DNA of 64,000 bases, taken from the NCBI GenBank assembly GCA_024867545.1, contig JANFNE010000060.1:62001-126000 (forward strand), given 5' to 3'. The notes below the pieces were generated by a model. The model was not told the DNA's origin. It searched no databases and saw only the letters and a list, made by a program, of their open reading frames with translations. Shown in pieces: positions 43,697 through 55,678 of this stretch. This stretch comes from Phytopythium helicoides (taxonomy: Eukaryota; Oomycota; Peronosporomycetes; Pythiales; Pythiaceae). The stretch's first letter is position 1. Every line of letters begins with the position of its first letter. The translations under genes and the position numbers were made by a program.

Positions 43697-46600
43697 TTAC
43701 TTTGTGAGCGACCCAGGGAGCAGGTGCAGGGAGTCTAGGCGACGCAACAGGGCCGGCAGCACGCCGGACCGCGCGAACGGGAAGCGGATTTTGTCGCGGA
43801 GCAGCAGCACAAGAGCGCCGAAGCTGCGCTCCAGCTCCTGCTGCAGCGGGGACTCGCTGGAGCTCGCAGATGCTCCGTCCGGCAGACATCCAGGAGCAGG
43901 TAAGCTGCCGCTGGGATCGGGAAGCAGCGCCACAAGCCAGTCATCGATAGTTTTCGGGTCTGCAGGAGCAACACCGGAATTTGCTGGTGGTGGCGCTGGA
44001 GAAGACTGCACGCACGCCAACACCTTTGCTGTCTTGGTTTCGTTTGCGAGAGTAGCGAGAGCATCGATCAAGGCTTTAGAGGAAGACGCGGCCGATACAG
44101 AACCACTCGATGGCGCATTTGAGGATCCCGTTGGCGTTGCGCTGCGTCTGAACGCATCTCGCCCGATGAGGAGGCAACGACAGCACAGAACCACAAACTC
44201 GATGAGAAGATTCGCGAGTTCGTGACGCTTTATATCAGCATTTTCGTCGTCCATGGCTGTGCCTGTGCTTGTCAGCAACGAAGGCAACTTTCCCTTGTCA
44301 CTCTTACCATCGTCGCCGCTTGAGGACGCCAAGAACGAATCCACCACCTCCGGGATGCCGCCGTGCACGTGAGTATCGACGCTTCCTTTTAGCACTAGCG
44401 TCAGCGTCTTGAGATCCGTTCGGTTTCCAATTTCTTTGCGGATCTCATCGCGCAGGAGCATACAGCGCTTGCTAATGTCGTCCATGGCCGTTTCGATTGG
44501 GCACCGAACAATCTCAACGCGGTCGCACACTAGTTGCCGATTCAATGCGCACGGAAACTCGAACTTCACCGCCATGTAGACCACACGTTTCAACTGCTCA
44601 GCGGTCTTCGCGTACGAGCCTGAGCCAGAGAGTGTGAACGGTGTTGAGAGTTTGAACACCGCACCACGGTTCGTTGAGCTTCTGATGCGGTCTGAAAGGC
44701 ATCTCATGAACTTTTTCGACCGAACTTACTCGAAGAAATATGACGTTTGGATGATCTTCGTTTGCGGGGAGTGGCTTGGCCTCAGGAACAATATCTACAC
44801 GTTCACACGAAGGGAACTTCGCACGCACCATTGCCTTCATTTCGCCCACAAACTCTCCTACCGACGTAAACGCGCTGCGCTTGTAAATGTATTCGCATTT
44901 GGCAATCCGTGGTGGCACCGCTTCGCCAGCAAACTTGACCCGGTAAAATGCTAACGTGAGCTCCGTCTCACCAATCCCAGATGACATGAGCTTGCTCACG
45001 ACCGCATCGAGGCGTTTTATGATAAACTGGTAGTCTGCGTATTGCTTTGCGTCTCGTAATCGTGCAAGCAGTTGTTCGCAGATTATCATTTCTTTATCCA
45101 ACCAATTTGCAAGTTCGGCAAACTCTCGTGCTTGCATCAACTCCACTCCACTTTGCTGTTGAACGTCCTCTGCGCTTTTAAAAATGCCAACTGCTTTCTC
45201 TTCGGCATCAATAGAACTTAACTTGCAAACGACAGCCTCAGCAAAGTTTTTACGTGATAAGTGGAGGCGAAGAAGAGCATGGAGCCACGCTTGCTTTTCT
45301 TTGAGAAGAGTCAGCTCAGAAACTGACTCATAAGCGTGGAAGAGTCCGTCTTCGATATCCTCAAAATCATGAGCAAGATCAGGGGTGCTTAGGGCATTGC
45401 GCCACATCTCGTAGACTTTTATATGCGTGGTTATACTGTTCAAAAAGTCTGACATCTGAATCTGGAAAGTTTTGCACTCTTGCTGACAGAAATGGCGCAT
45501 CTCTTCAATTAGTTCGCGAAGTGTATCTAGTGAGAGTGTTGATTGATCTTGATTTGAGGGAAAAATCGCTGCTGTTACGACAGTCTGAATAGCTATTTTC
45601 ATGAGCGTGAAGCTTCCTGTTTGAGCATAGCAGGTTAATACAAGACTTGCTAAAAGTGAAGCAGTATGACGTCTAACTGCTGTAGAGCTGGAGGAGCACG
45701 CAATTGTAATAATTTGGCGTACGCGGGTTACATCGTGGATGAGTGGTAGACCTGGTATCCGACAGGCAAATAGTGCTGTCTGGAAGCGTCGAAGGAATCC
45801 ATGATGTAGGAGAGTATGTCAATTGCAATAGCATGTTCTGGGTTCGCTTCATCGATGTCTAGTTGGTTTTGAGAAGCAAAGTCATCCATTTTGGTTACAC
45901 GACACAACAGGAAGAACAGCAGTTCAGTGATAGAACCTAACAATGCGTAAGCTTGATCGATTGTTGTGGTGGGATCGATTGTCGAAGAAGAAAACCCGCG
46001 TTTGTAATCAAATGGGATCTCAATCAGGCGAAGAATGTGTTCAAACTGCTTAACAGCCGTGTCAAGTGTCTGAAGTGCAGTTTTCGTGATGATCTTTCGT
46101 ATATTGACCACAAAGGTTTGAAAATCGCGGTCGTCCAAAGGCTCAGGCGAGCCGGATTTCTTGACTGCATCCGATACTGCAGCCTTAGCGATGCATACGG
46201 GAATGATGCAGACTTTGGATCTGGGGATAGTGGATCAGTCGCGCTTCTTTTCTGCTGAGAAATTCCGTAGTTTTTCGACCATGAACGTGGCATCGAGCGC
46301 TGCATCGGTGTCCTACAACTCGTGCTCGAGCTAGTCGCATTGGGTAAAGAGCCGCTGTGGCTCAGTCGAGTATTTGTTTGGAGGCTCGGCGAGCTTGTAG
46401 ACATCACTTGAGGTCGTCGTTGGGTAATGTTTGGGTCATCAATCGATCCTCCACTGCCACGATGGTGGCTTCCTCGATGCCGAATTTGGTTTTCAAGCTC
46501 TTGAAGCGACGTTAATCCCTCTGATGCACCCATCACTGGTGACAAAAAGTATCTCCAGGTTTGTTTTACTGCTACAGAATTTTCTTCTTCCATCAGGAAG

Positions 46601-49600
46601 ATATCGATCATATTCTTTACTAGAGCAAGCGATGCGTGAACGCGTACTTCATCAAAGGGAGCCAACTTGTACGCACTAGTTGTGCTAGCTCGACGACCAC
46701 ACTGAGGACTCTCACTGATTTGGAACATAGGTGTCCGAGTCTTTCTCTGCCAAAAAAAAAAAAAATCATTGCGTTAGTTCTCTTCTCGAGAAAGCGAGTT
46801 TAGTGAACAGCTCTTACCTCGCTAACCACTCTTCGATAGTAGATGAGCGCAGAAGTAGGACTCAGAGCTGATGAATGTTGCCATGTTGTTATAATGGTGC
46901 CTACCCTATTTTCTTTTGCAACTTCAAAAGCACCAAAGAATTGCGGGATCTCTGAGTTCGACACTGAGCTCAATATGTGCGAGACGCATATTAGTAGTTC
47001 CTTTTTAAGCTGAAACCGTTTGCTTGTCGAGTCTTCTCTATCTGCCTTGAAAAATGTTCTCATCAACTGCAAACAGTTTATGCTCGGCGGTAAATTCGGC
47101 TAAATATCGCAGAAATGAAATGTACGCGAGGGAAATTGCTTGTTGCTGTCGAGCTTTTTGGTACAACGGATTGTAAGCATGAACGACGAAAAAACGCCGC
47201 AGCAGTCTTGCAGAGCCACACGATATCTCAGGTTCTTTCTGGTCATCTATAACTTTCAGCAGCACGCGAAATATGGTCTTTGCAAGCCACGAACGCTCAA
47301 AAGTCCACGCGGAGTCTACACTGAGCTGATCTTCCTGCACTGGAAATTGCATAGTTCACAACCGGAAACAGCTCGAAGTCTATCAATGTATGGAGGAACG
47401 GAAACAAGAGATGTACCAACGTATTGGGATCGCTTTTGGTGCGTTCAATAGCATCCATATACTGGGCGATGATTCGAGCCGGGACAGAATTAAGAGCCAC
47501 CAAGAAAAGTCCCCGACAGAGCCAAGCAAGGCTCTGGTTAGCTTCCTTTTGGAGTAGCAGACCCATGGATGTATTACCAGAGCTTTGCGTCAGCTCACTC
47601 GCAAGGCGCTCTATTAGCAGTTCATCTTCTCGTGGAACTCTCTGTGGCAGTTGTTTGATCTCCCCGTTGGTTTTCGGGACGTACTTTGCCCCCCGCTTTC
47701 CTATCAGCAGCGTCATTGCCATCGATTTTAGCGAAAGCTGCACTAGGAAGTGTGCAAAAGTGAGAGAAGTGCGTTTTGTCTCCGCTACATCTTCTGATGG
47801 CGATTTGTCTTGTAGCACGTGAAGCCATTCCTTGTGAATCGCGCGATAGAGCGGTATACGCACTCCATCTTCCCTTCGAAGGCAATTTGTGGATACGTCT
47901 TCATCGTAGATAATTTGGACGAAATGTTGAAGAATCATGTTCAGATCTTGTTGATGCGGCTTTAGAGACCGGTGCGGAGACCAACTGACCTTCTCAAAGA
48001 TTGCCAAGAGCGCTCTGAATGCCGCCCATCTGACAGTAGCCGGTCCAAGGCGGAAATAGCCAAGAACGATGCGAACGACACTGAGTAAAAAGTAGCGCAA
48101 GTGCACTGGGTGCGCCTGTCGGAGGTTTACGAGTGCGGCAATAATCTCGTCATTCGAGGATACTGGAGCATCCACAGATTGGGATGGGCTCAAAAGTTGC
48201 GATATCCATTTGTCCTGGCTATAAACTGAAGAGAACGTCCGGGTCCGACATGAAAAGTTGTTGTTTTGCTGGAGTCTGCGCTTGCAACTCGAGCATCACC
48301 AACGTACCCAGGTGGAAGAGCGATCCCTGTCTCTGCCTTGCAGTGCTTTGTGGGAGGAGCAGCATGCCCAACCGCCAATATGTAGTTGGTGTCGCTGAGA
48401 ACCGTGCCGTCTTCTCCGAGGATAGGCAATACTGCGTAACCAACAAGTTCCTCTTGTTGCTGTGCCGGGAGAAGTTTCTTGCAGTGAACGTGGTAAAAGG
48501 TAAACAAAATGTGGTGGTGCGGTGTGATGTGCTCGGGTAGACAAACTTTGAACTCGTTCTCAAACTGAGGATTCTTTTGATGGTATGAAACTAGCGTGCA
48601 GGCTGATCGAGAAGCTTGTGCTGCATCCGTAGTGTATAAAGCCGTAAGAACTCCAGGACGTAAATCATCGATACCGCCAATAGATGAAACCTCTCGGTCA
48701 AGAAGCTGCACCTGCACGGCGACGTTGCGATGCTGAAACTTATCAAGTCGTAGCGGATACACGTAGAGTACGTTAACGTACGACACTGCAACTGGACCGG
48801 AACCTGTCAGCCCAAGGCTTGCAATCATCGATTGGTGGCAGAGGGGTTGAACTTCTTGCCACACGGAGGGTGAACAGTTCTCGGTTTGTTTCGGTCGATG
48901 TGACAACATACTGTGTGGATCCACGACTCTGACGCGAATGGACTCTGGGTTGTTGCTGCTTTGAGCTGGATCACATTGCTGGAACTTGTATCGCGCAATG
49001 CACTCGTCATCGATGCGCTTCAAGTCAAACTCGCACGTTGCTGGAACAATCTTCTCCCTAGAAAATTAAGCAAATCTTAGACTCCCAATCCTCGTCACCA
49101 ATGCAAGCAAGCAAGCAAGGGATAACCCACTTGAGAGTACCACGAACTGCATCTGCGATCATTGGGATGCGCATTTCGTCACTGATTGCGGCTCGCTGTC
49201 GATACAAGGTCATGGGTCGATTCCTGCCTTCCATCAGCGACATTGCTCCCCATGCAAGTGGTTGATGATATCTTCCGAGCCGCTGCGCGCAGTCAACTGC
49301 TCTATCGATGAGCTTGTGTTGCTCAATCTGGTTGGATAGTTTCTCGGGATTGCAATACGGGAGCGTCGCTGAGTCTCCATCGCCGCTTAGGACTTTGGAT
49401 ACCTTGAGAACCAAGTACAGATGCTGTGGCTGATGGTTTGGAAGAATGTAAAGCAGAGCGGTGCGGAGATCGGCGCTTGCGCCGGGGTCTCCTGTTGCTG
49501 GCCCTGGCAGTGTGAAGTGGAATTCTTCGGTCACACGGCAGCAGAGCGATACGTCGTACACAACTACAAGGCAGTCAAGTGGCTCGATCTGACAGTAGCT

Positions 49601-50256
49601 ATCGTGGTGAGAGAAGTTGATGTGAGCTACTGCATATTCCATGAGCGCACCGTTCCGAGGCCGAAGCGAATGTAGGGGTGGAGCAGGAATGCTGACGCAT
49701 CCTCCACAGCAACTCGACGCTGGAGGAATGCCGGGATGTCAATTGAGCTCGGATACGTCTCGATGGTGCCGCCAAACTGCGGCTCGTAGTTTTTGAGCAG
49801 ACTGCGGTCTGTTGCAGCCTCAAGAGTGAGCTCGAATCCGCCACTTTTGCGAAATCGCGCTGAGCTTAACGTACCAAACAGAATGTCTTCTTCTTGATCC
49901 AGGTCGTCTCGAGCAGTGAAGCGAAGCGCTCGCCACTGGCGTTCGTATTCGTTCAAGATCGGCCCTTGGGACGTGGTCGATGTTGGCAGCGGTAGCACGG
50001 GTTCGCTCGCTAGCCGCAGCCTCCGCAGCTCCACGAGCTCGACCGTCCCAGGATTAACCCCGAAGCCCGCAAACTTGGAGAGTTGCTCGTCGCTCTGCGG
50101 CGGGTCCAGCTCGTTGTCCTCGCATCGGATGGGTGTCACGAGCGACTGCCGCCGTCCGGCGACTCCAACGTACTGAGGCAGCCGAGTCGCGGGTGGCGAA
50201 GGCTCAGTCTCGCCTCCATAGCCTTCAGCCGTCTTCACCAGCTCCATGGTCTCCAT
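43697..50256 (-). CDS. DOCK-family guanine nucleotide exchange factor; frame-broken in this sequence
   Basis: One 6.5-kb gene reads downward from ATG 50256 (METMELVKTAEG). A DHR-1 (C2-like) domain lies around 48200-49000 (VSYVNVLYVYPLRLDKFQHRN, then HILFTFYHVHCKK). A long helical middle follows. A DHR-2 catalytic domain lies at about 43900-45600 (CALNRQLVCDRVEIVRCPIETA and LKGSVDTHVHGG). DOCK proteins activate Rac/Cdc42-type GTPases and control actin; similarity is to the zizimin/DOCK-C side. Introns with GT-AG ends are visible at about 49057-49132 (GTGGGT...TTTCTAG) and about 46747-46817 (GTAAGA...GGCAG, containing an A/T homopolymer). About seven further switches (for example near 49640, 48190, 47330, 47055, 46090, 45740 and 44690) lack splice sites while conserved sequence continues. 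The stop is at 43697. It is divergent from RRP41 with 150 bp between. Confidence 0.85.
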
Positions 50257-50405
50257 CTCCAGCAAGGATCCGCCTTCGCGACCACTCGGAGAGCGTCAGC
50301 ACCTACAAAGTGTCGCTGTCCACTTCAACCTCCGCTGGCGAGGAGCTCCGTGGCTAAATCAGTAGAAAAAACCGCTTGGTTGGTCCCCAGCGCTCCAGCA
50401 CCACC

Positions 50406-51312
50406 ATGAGCGCCAAGAAGGCCGGGAACGTCGGCGCGCTGACGGGCGGCGGGTCCGGAGAGCACGTGTCGGTCGCGGGGCTGCGCGTAGATGGCAGGCG
50501 TAGCGACGAGACGCGGCGCGTGCGCTCGCGCTTCGGGCTGTTCGCGCGCGTGGACGGCTCGGCGTACCTGGAGCAGGGCAACACCAAGGTGGTGGCGGTG
50601 GTGTACGGGCCTCGGGAGCTCAAGGGCGTGGTGGGCGGCGCGGCGGTGGGAGCCGTAGGCTCAGGCTCGGGCAATGCGGCGAGCGACGCGCAGCCCAGGG
50701 CCGCGGTGCACTGCGAGTTCACGCAGGCGGCGTTCGCGACGTCGGAGCGCCGCGCGGCCAGGGCCGGCGACCGCAGGAAGACGGAGCTGTCGCTCGCGTT
50801 CAAGCAGATCTTCGAGGCCTGCATCCAGACGCACCTGTACCCGCGGTCGCAGATTGATGTCTTCGTGCAGGTGCTGCACGCCGACGGAGGGGAGCTGGCA
50901 GTCAGCATCAACGCCGTCACGCTCGCGCTCATCGACGCGGGCATCGCGCTCAACGACTTCGTCGTCGCGTGCTCCGCGGGGTACCTGCAGCAGACCATGC
51001 TCTGCGGTGAGGCTGCTGCTTGCTGCAGGAGGTGGGGAAGGTGGTGGAGACGCTCACCGAGACTTGTGATTGCCCACAGACCTCAACTACGCAGAGGAGA
51101 CGGCACGCGCGCCGCAGGTCGTGCTCGCACTCAACCCGCGCTCGCAGAAGCTCAACCTGGTGCAGATGGAGTGCAAACTGCCGCTCGAGCTCTTCGAGGG
51201 GCTCATGGGCGTCGCCACCGACGGATGCAACCAGCTCTACGACCTCATGCAGGCCGCGGTGCGCGAGAACACGTGGAAGCGCCTGCGGGCTCGCGGCGCC
51301 GCCTCGTCCTAG
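50406..51312 (+). CDS. RRP41: exosome core subunit RRP41 (RNase PH fold)
   Basis: Two exons, 50406-51006 and 51080-51312, with a 73-bp phase-1 intron (GTGAGG...CCCACAG) give 277 aa. The RNase PH fold is clear: LRVDGRRSDETRRVRSRFG at the start, SAYLEQGNTKVVAVVYGPRE, ERRAARAGDRRKTELS, SQIDVFVQVLHADGGELAVS and NAVTLALIDAGI. RRP41 is part of the six-subunit RNase-PH ring of the RNA exosome, involved in 3'-5' RNA processing. A Gly/Ala-rich insert of about 25 residues follows the first strand pair. Start context ACCATGAG is good. It shares a 150-bp divergent promoter region with the DOCK gene. Confidence 0.92.
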
Positions 51313-51765
51313 ACGCTGCACCATTAGCCCAAGTAGCTGGGAAAGGACCCAATCGACTTCTAGAGCCGCCGAATGTACATGTAGCAATGAACGCTCGCTT
51401 CCTCCATGTTGGTGAGGTGTCAAGTCGAGATGGCTACAGCTTGACCCGGTTGAAGACCGGATTGAGTGTGCCACATGAATTAAATGGACGTTTATTGGCT
51501 GAAAAGAGGGATTTGGAGCATGAGGATTGGTCAGTAAATGAATTTTATCCCATTATGATTGGTTTTTAATTTGATTTATTTTTGACTGGATGTTTGTATG
51601 TGGATTGGAAGCCTCCATTATGTCAGAGCCTCTATAAACCTATCATCACCATGTCTCACAGGTTATCGGGTCGTGAAAAGCGCGCCGGCGGCCAATTTGA
51701 ACGCCTTCAGTCGCAATTGCGCGCGCATCAGGCGCGGCTCCAGCTCCCGACGGCGCCGATCGACG
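51313..51765. other. intergenic, RRP41 to CXC-domain gene
   Basis: 453 bp of 3' flank and promoter. Open frames continue across from both sides but lack family resemblance. No other element is seen. Confidence 0.4.
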
Positions 51766-53114
51766 ATGGCGGACGCGTTCCAGGCGGCCGCGCGCGGGCT
51801 GCGGCCGGCCCCGGCGCTCTCGCGAGCTCTCGGCGGTGCCGCTCGTGTCGGTTTGGGGCTCGGGGGCGTCGTAGAAGCCGAGAAATCGACGGGCAAAGGC
51901 GCGAGCTCCAAGCTGCGGCGGCCGCTGCAGCCCATTGACTTGAACAGCGCGCTGAGGCCGCAGGCAGGCAGCTCGCAGGCCAAGACGCTGGGGAAGAGGC
52001 CTCTGGGGGCGGCGGCGACCTCCTGCAAGCAAGTGGAGGCGAAGCGCGAAGCGAAGACAGCGAACGTGAAGGAGGAGGAGGAGGAGACCAGCACCACGGA
52101 CCCAGTGCGCGAGAACCTCGCGTGGATGGACATGCTGCTGGCGCTGCTGGAGAAGAAGTACGGCCCGCACAGCGTGGCGTCGGTGGCGCTGAGCGACCTG
52201 GAAGACGCCAAGATGTTTGCGCCGCGCGCCAAGAAGCAGCGGACTGAAGCCAAACAGGAAGATAGCGAGCAGGCGGCGGATAGCAACCGAGTTAGGACAG
52301 AGAGGGAGCGGGAGGGCCACAAGGGGCTGATCGACGGAGGGAGACAGGACCAGGAGAAGGACGAGAAGGAGAGGGAGGAGCGCCGGCGACAGCTGCTGCT
52401 GCGCTACGCCCAGCAGATCCAGGACTCGAGCATGCACTCGTCCACGACCTGCGGGTGCAAGACTGGGTGCCTCAAGATGTGGGTCTTGTCTCCGATATCT
52501 ACAGCTAGTTGATTGGCTAGTGTTGACACTGTTATCCATCCACCACAGGTACTGTGTTTGCTTCAGCTCGCGGGGGTTCTGCCACTCGAGCTGCTCGTGC
52601 GACGACTGCAAAAACTCGCGAGCCTACAAGGATGAGAGGCTCCAAGCTATCCAAAGCTACCTCGCGAACGACCCGCGCGCGTTCTCATACGCGTCACACC
52701 ACCAGACCGCGACCGCCACGGGATTTCTCCACCTTCTGCCACAAGTGAGTCAGCCCGATCGTCCTCGATTTGCCACTTGACTCATTTTGCTCACCTCATG
52801 GTTCTCCTCATCTACAGAAATCAAATGCAGTGGTGCAGCGAGGCTGTCGCTGCAAGAAATCCAAGTGCTTGAAGAAATACTGCGAGTGCTTCCAGAACGG
52901 CATCGCATGCACTGCGCACTGCCGCTGCGTTGAGTGTTCCAACCACACAGACTCGGCACACCTGACATCCAAGAACTCTGTCGGCACTGCGCCAAAACAG
53001 TCGGCTCTGGCTGCAGCGTCCCCGACCGCGCAGCCATTTCATCAGGTGCAAGTGACCGTCACGAAGCAGCCCAAGCGCAACTCGGTGCGGAAATCCATCC
53101 GCCTCAACCTCTAG
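51766..53114 (+). CDS. CXC-domain (tesmin/TSO1/LIN54-like) DNA-binding protein
   Basis: Three exons (51766-52478, 52549-52744, 52818-53114) with introns of 70 and 73 bp give 401 aa without frame breaks. Start MADAFQAAARG at 51766 is preferred (CGACGATGG context); an ATG at 51598 is in frame but adds a low-complexity stretch. Two Cys-rich CXC repeats lie at about 230-280 (CGCKTGCLKMYCVCFS and the following CSCDDC) and 315-350 (GCRCKKSKCLKKYCECF, then CRCVEC). The first intron splits the first CXC motif. Such proteins bind CHR-type promoter elements and regulate cell-cycle genes in animals and plants. The N-terminal half is low-complexity and charged. It is convergent with the kinase at 53358. 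Confidence 0.9.
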
Positions 53115-53357
53115 CCGCCCAGGACGGCTCCCAGTGTAAGCGTACACTACGTGAAATGCATAGACGCCCCGATCGCTGCGATCGTTCGTACACTAGATGC
53201 TGCGTTCTCGTGCTTTCCCATTTCCATTTTTTTTATTCATTTACGTGTTGATAGTTGCTTGGCTATTTGGCTACTTGATCCTGCGCATATTTTCAGGTTC
53301 TGTGGTGGACTTGTGGGCTCTCGCCTCATAATTATTGCCGCCGCTGCCATCGCTCGC

Positions 53358-54575
53358 TCAGCGAGTCACTACGCGCCTAGTGCCGACAGAGTCGGAAGCT
53401 TCCCTGGTAGATTGTCCGCGTCCGTTTTCTCTCTCCATCCTCGCGGCCGCCAGCATCGCCGGGTGCTCGAGAACTTGAGCCACGGACCGCAGACGCTTTG
53501 TTGGGTCCACGGCCAGCATCTTGTCGAGCAGGTCGAGCGTGGCGACGGAGAACTGCGACTCGAGTCCCCAGAGGCGGAGCACCCCACGGCAGCCGATGGT
53601 GCGCACAACCTCGAGGTCCTTGCAGCCCGGGAACGGCAGCCGCACGAGCGGCGAGCCCGTGAGCAGCACGAACAGGACGATCCCGAGCGACCAAATGTCC
53701 GCCTGCCACGGGTCGTAGCCCGTCGTGCGGCCGCTGACGACCTCGGGGGCCGTGTAGTGTAGGTGATGCGTGGTGGGCGGGCGGTCGCGCGTCCTGCTTC
53801 CCGTCGTCGAGCCATTCACCATGAAGCTGGCGCCGAAGTTGGCGATCTTGCACTCTGGTGAGCGCGGGTCCCCCGCCAGCAGAATGTTCTCCAGGCACAG
53901 GTCGCGGTGTGCGATGCCGTTCTCGTGCAGGTACTGGAGGCCGCGCGCGATCTGCAGCACCCAGCGCCGCGCCGTGTCCTGCGGCACGCGGCGAGTGGCG
54001 ACGATGGGTGGCGTGCTGCTTGTCTGTCCCTGGTCGCTCTCCTGGTTGTTGGTGGTCGTCTTGGGGGCCAGCAGCGTGTGCAGGTCTCCGCACGAGCAGT
54101 ACTCCATGGCGAGCTTGAAGCACTCGGTCTCGACGAAGGTGGCGAAGTATCGGACGACGTTGCGGTGTCCGCCGAGTCCGTGCACGTCTCCGTCGTCGTC
54201 CCTGGCGGCGTTGGCGCCCTCGCTGCGCCTGGAGGGTGGCACGTCGGCGTCCTGCTCGGCGTCCATGGCCTGCGGCTGGCTGGGGCGTCGGTCTCTCGAG
54301 TGTCTGCGCGCGGGGTTCTGTCGCTGGAGCTGCAGCAGTCGGTGGACGGTGCGCCACTCCTGCCAGGAGCGCACGCCGTCGGATCCCCCTCTGTCCGACT
54401 CGCGCACGAGCTTGCGGACCTTGACGGCCACGGTGACGCGCCTCGCGCGCGCGGGGTCCTCGGCTGGCAGCAGCAGGTGTCCGAGGTGCACGTGTCCCGC
54501 GAGTCGCCGCGTGAGCCGCAGGCGCGGCGACGTGTTGGCCGCCATGTCGTCCTTGTCGCCGTCTCCCGTCGTCAT
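53358..54575 (-). CDS. kinase-like protein with NFG in place of DFG
   Basis: Intronless, 405 aa from ATG 54575 (MTTGDGDKDDMAAN); the frame is open further upstream but has no ATG. Elements: VTVAVKVRKL lysine, hinge MEYCSCGDLHTLL, HRDLCLEN (about residue 223), APEVV, DIWSLG and a final AVDPTKRL region. The DFG Asp is Asn (N246 in CKIANFG), so the metal-binding residue is lost although HRD is kept; activity is doubtful. A hydrophilic insert with a poly-Asp/Arg character lies in the N-lobe (about residues 60-115) and another, Asn/Thr/Gln-rich, after the hinge. It lies downstream of the membrane protein copy 2 in the same direction. Confidence 0.83.
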   Translation of the reverse strand: MTTGDGDKDDMAANTSPRLRLTRRLAGHVHLGHLLLPAEDPARARRVTVAVKVRKLVRESDRGGSDGVRSWQEWRTVHRLLQLQRQNPARRHSRDRRPSQPQAMDAEQDADVPPSRRSEGANAARDDDGDVHGLGGHRNVVRYFATFVETECFKLAMEYCSCGDLHTLLAPKTTTNNQESDQGQTSSTPPIVATRRVPQDTARRWVLQIARGLQYLHENGIAHRDLCLENILLAGDPRSPECKIANFGASFMVNGSTTGSRTRDRPPTTHHLHYTAPEVVSGRTTGYDPWQADIWSLGIVLFVLLTGSPLVRLPFPGCKDLEVVRTIGCRGVLRLWGLESQFSVATLDLLDKMLAVDPTKRLRSVAQVLEHPAMLAAARMERENGRGQSTREASDSVGTRRVVTR

Positions 54576-55678
54576 GCACGAGCTGGTGATGGCGGTCGAC
54601 TCGCGCGCCGGCGGCTCGCGCGTGCTTGGTCCGCCTTCTTCTTCTCCTCCTCCTCCTTCTCCTCTCGCTGCTTGGACCGACGTCGGCGAGGGCCTCGAGC
54701 CGCGGTCTCGCCACTCCAGGCGCCAAATTTTCGACTGCCTGCCGCCGCAGGATGCGCTCGTCCACCGGGACGGCTGACGGACGCGCGTTGAACGTTCCTG
54801 GCGCTTTGACGAGCGGCAGCAGCCACTCGAGACGCGAGCGCAGCGCAGAGAAGCCGCGGGATGGGGGGGGCCGCGTCGCGTCCAGCAGCAGCGCAGCGCT
54901 CGACGAGACGGCCGGCGGCTCAATGGACGAGGCGCGGCCAGGCCCTCGCGTGTATCCGCTCGCCCCTTCTTGGGGGAAGGATGCGCCGGGCAGAAGGAGC
55001 GCCGGCGAGAAGAGCGCGAGCTGTTGAAGGCGTTGTCGCGCCGCGCGGGACTTGGGGATTGATATGGATGCAAGATTGATGGGTGGGATTACGGCGTTAA
55101 TACTGGAATTGAACTGCGTTATTTGATATAGCGACTTGAAGTGGTGCGGATTTGAAGAGCGCAATCCGGCCGGGGGCGACGCGACGACTGGAGCGCCGCG
55201 TGCAGGCAGGGCGGGGATCGCGGCAGGACTGGACTATTCACGGCCGTGCGAGTGCGACAAGCAGCGGAGGAAGCCGAGGCGAAGGCTGCTCACCGCGCTC
55301 GGCTCGGCTCCCTCGTGCCCCAGGTGTCCGCAATGCTGGGAGACGTTTTACAGTACACACATTTCCCATCAAATGAACAGGAGAAAACACACACAAAGGT
55401 GCCACGGTGATCAGATTCAGCCGACGCTCTCCCTGATGCGGACCGGCCCACTCGCCCTCGCGAACTGAACTTTCGGCGGCCAAAGGGCTCCGCAATGAGT
55501 CAGAGGACCATGTACGTACATGCACGGGAGGCTCTCTAAAGAAAGCTGACCAGCTTCTTGAAGCGCACCCAACGATGCCGTTAGTGTCGAGACCCACTCG
55601 CCGGCGTCACCGATGACCGTCCAAAGTACGGTACGGTACCCTATGGATGCGAGCGATGTGGTTTCGGTGCCGACCAGC
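54576..55678. other. intergenic, kinase 53.4 kb / membrane protein copy 2
   Basis: This 1.1 kb is GC-rich near the kinase and normal beyond. All open frames here are extensions of neighbours or short. No repeat, RNA gene or known family is seen. It includes the promoter of the NFG kinase and the 3' flank of the membrane protein gene. Confidence 0.4.

Noticed and set aside
51313..51569. C-terminal extension of an open frame beyond RRP41
   Set aside because: It is reached only by ignoring the 51007-51079 intron; the spliced RRP41 frame stops at 51312.
54576..55164. Upstream extension of the NFG kinase frame
   Set aside because: No ATG in the extension and the composition is Arg/Ser-rich noise typical of GC-rich DNA.
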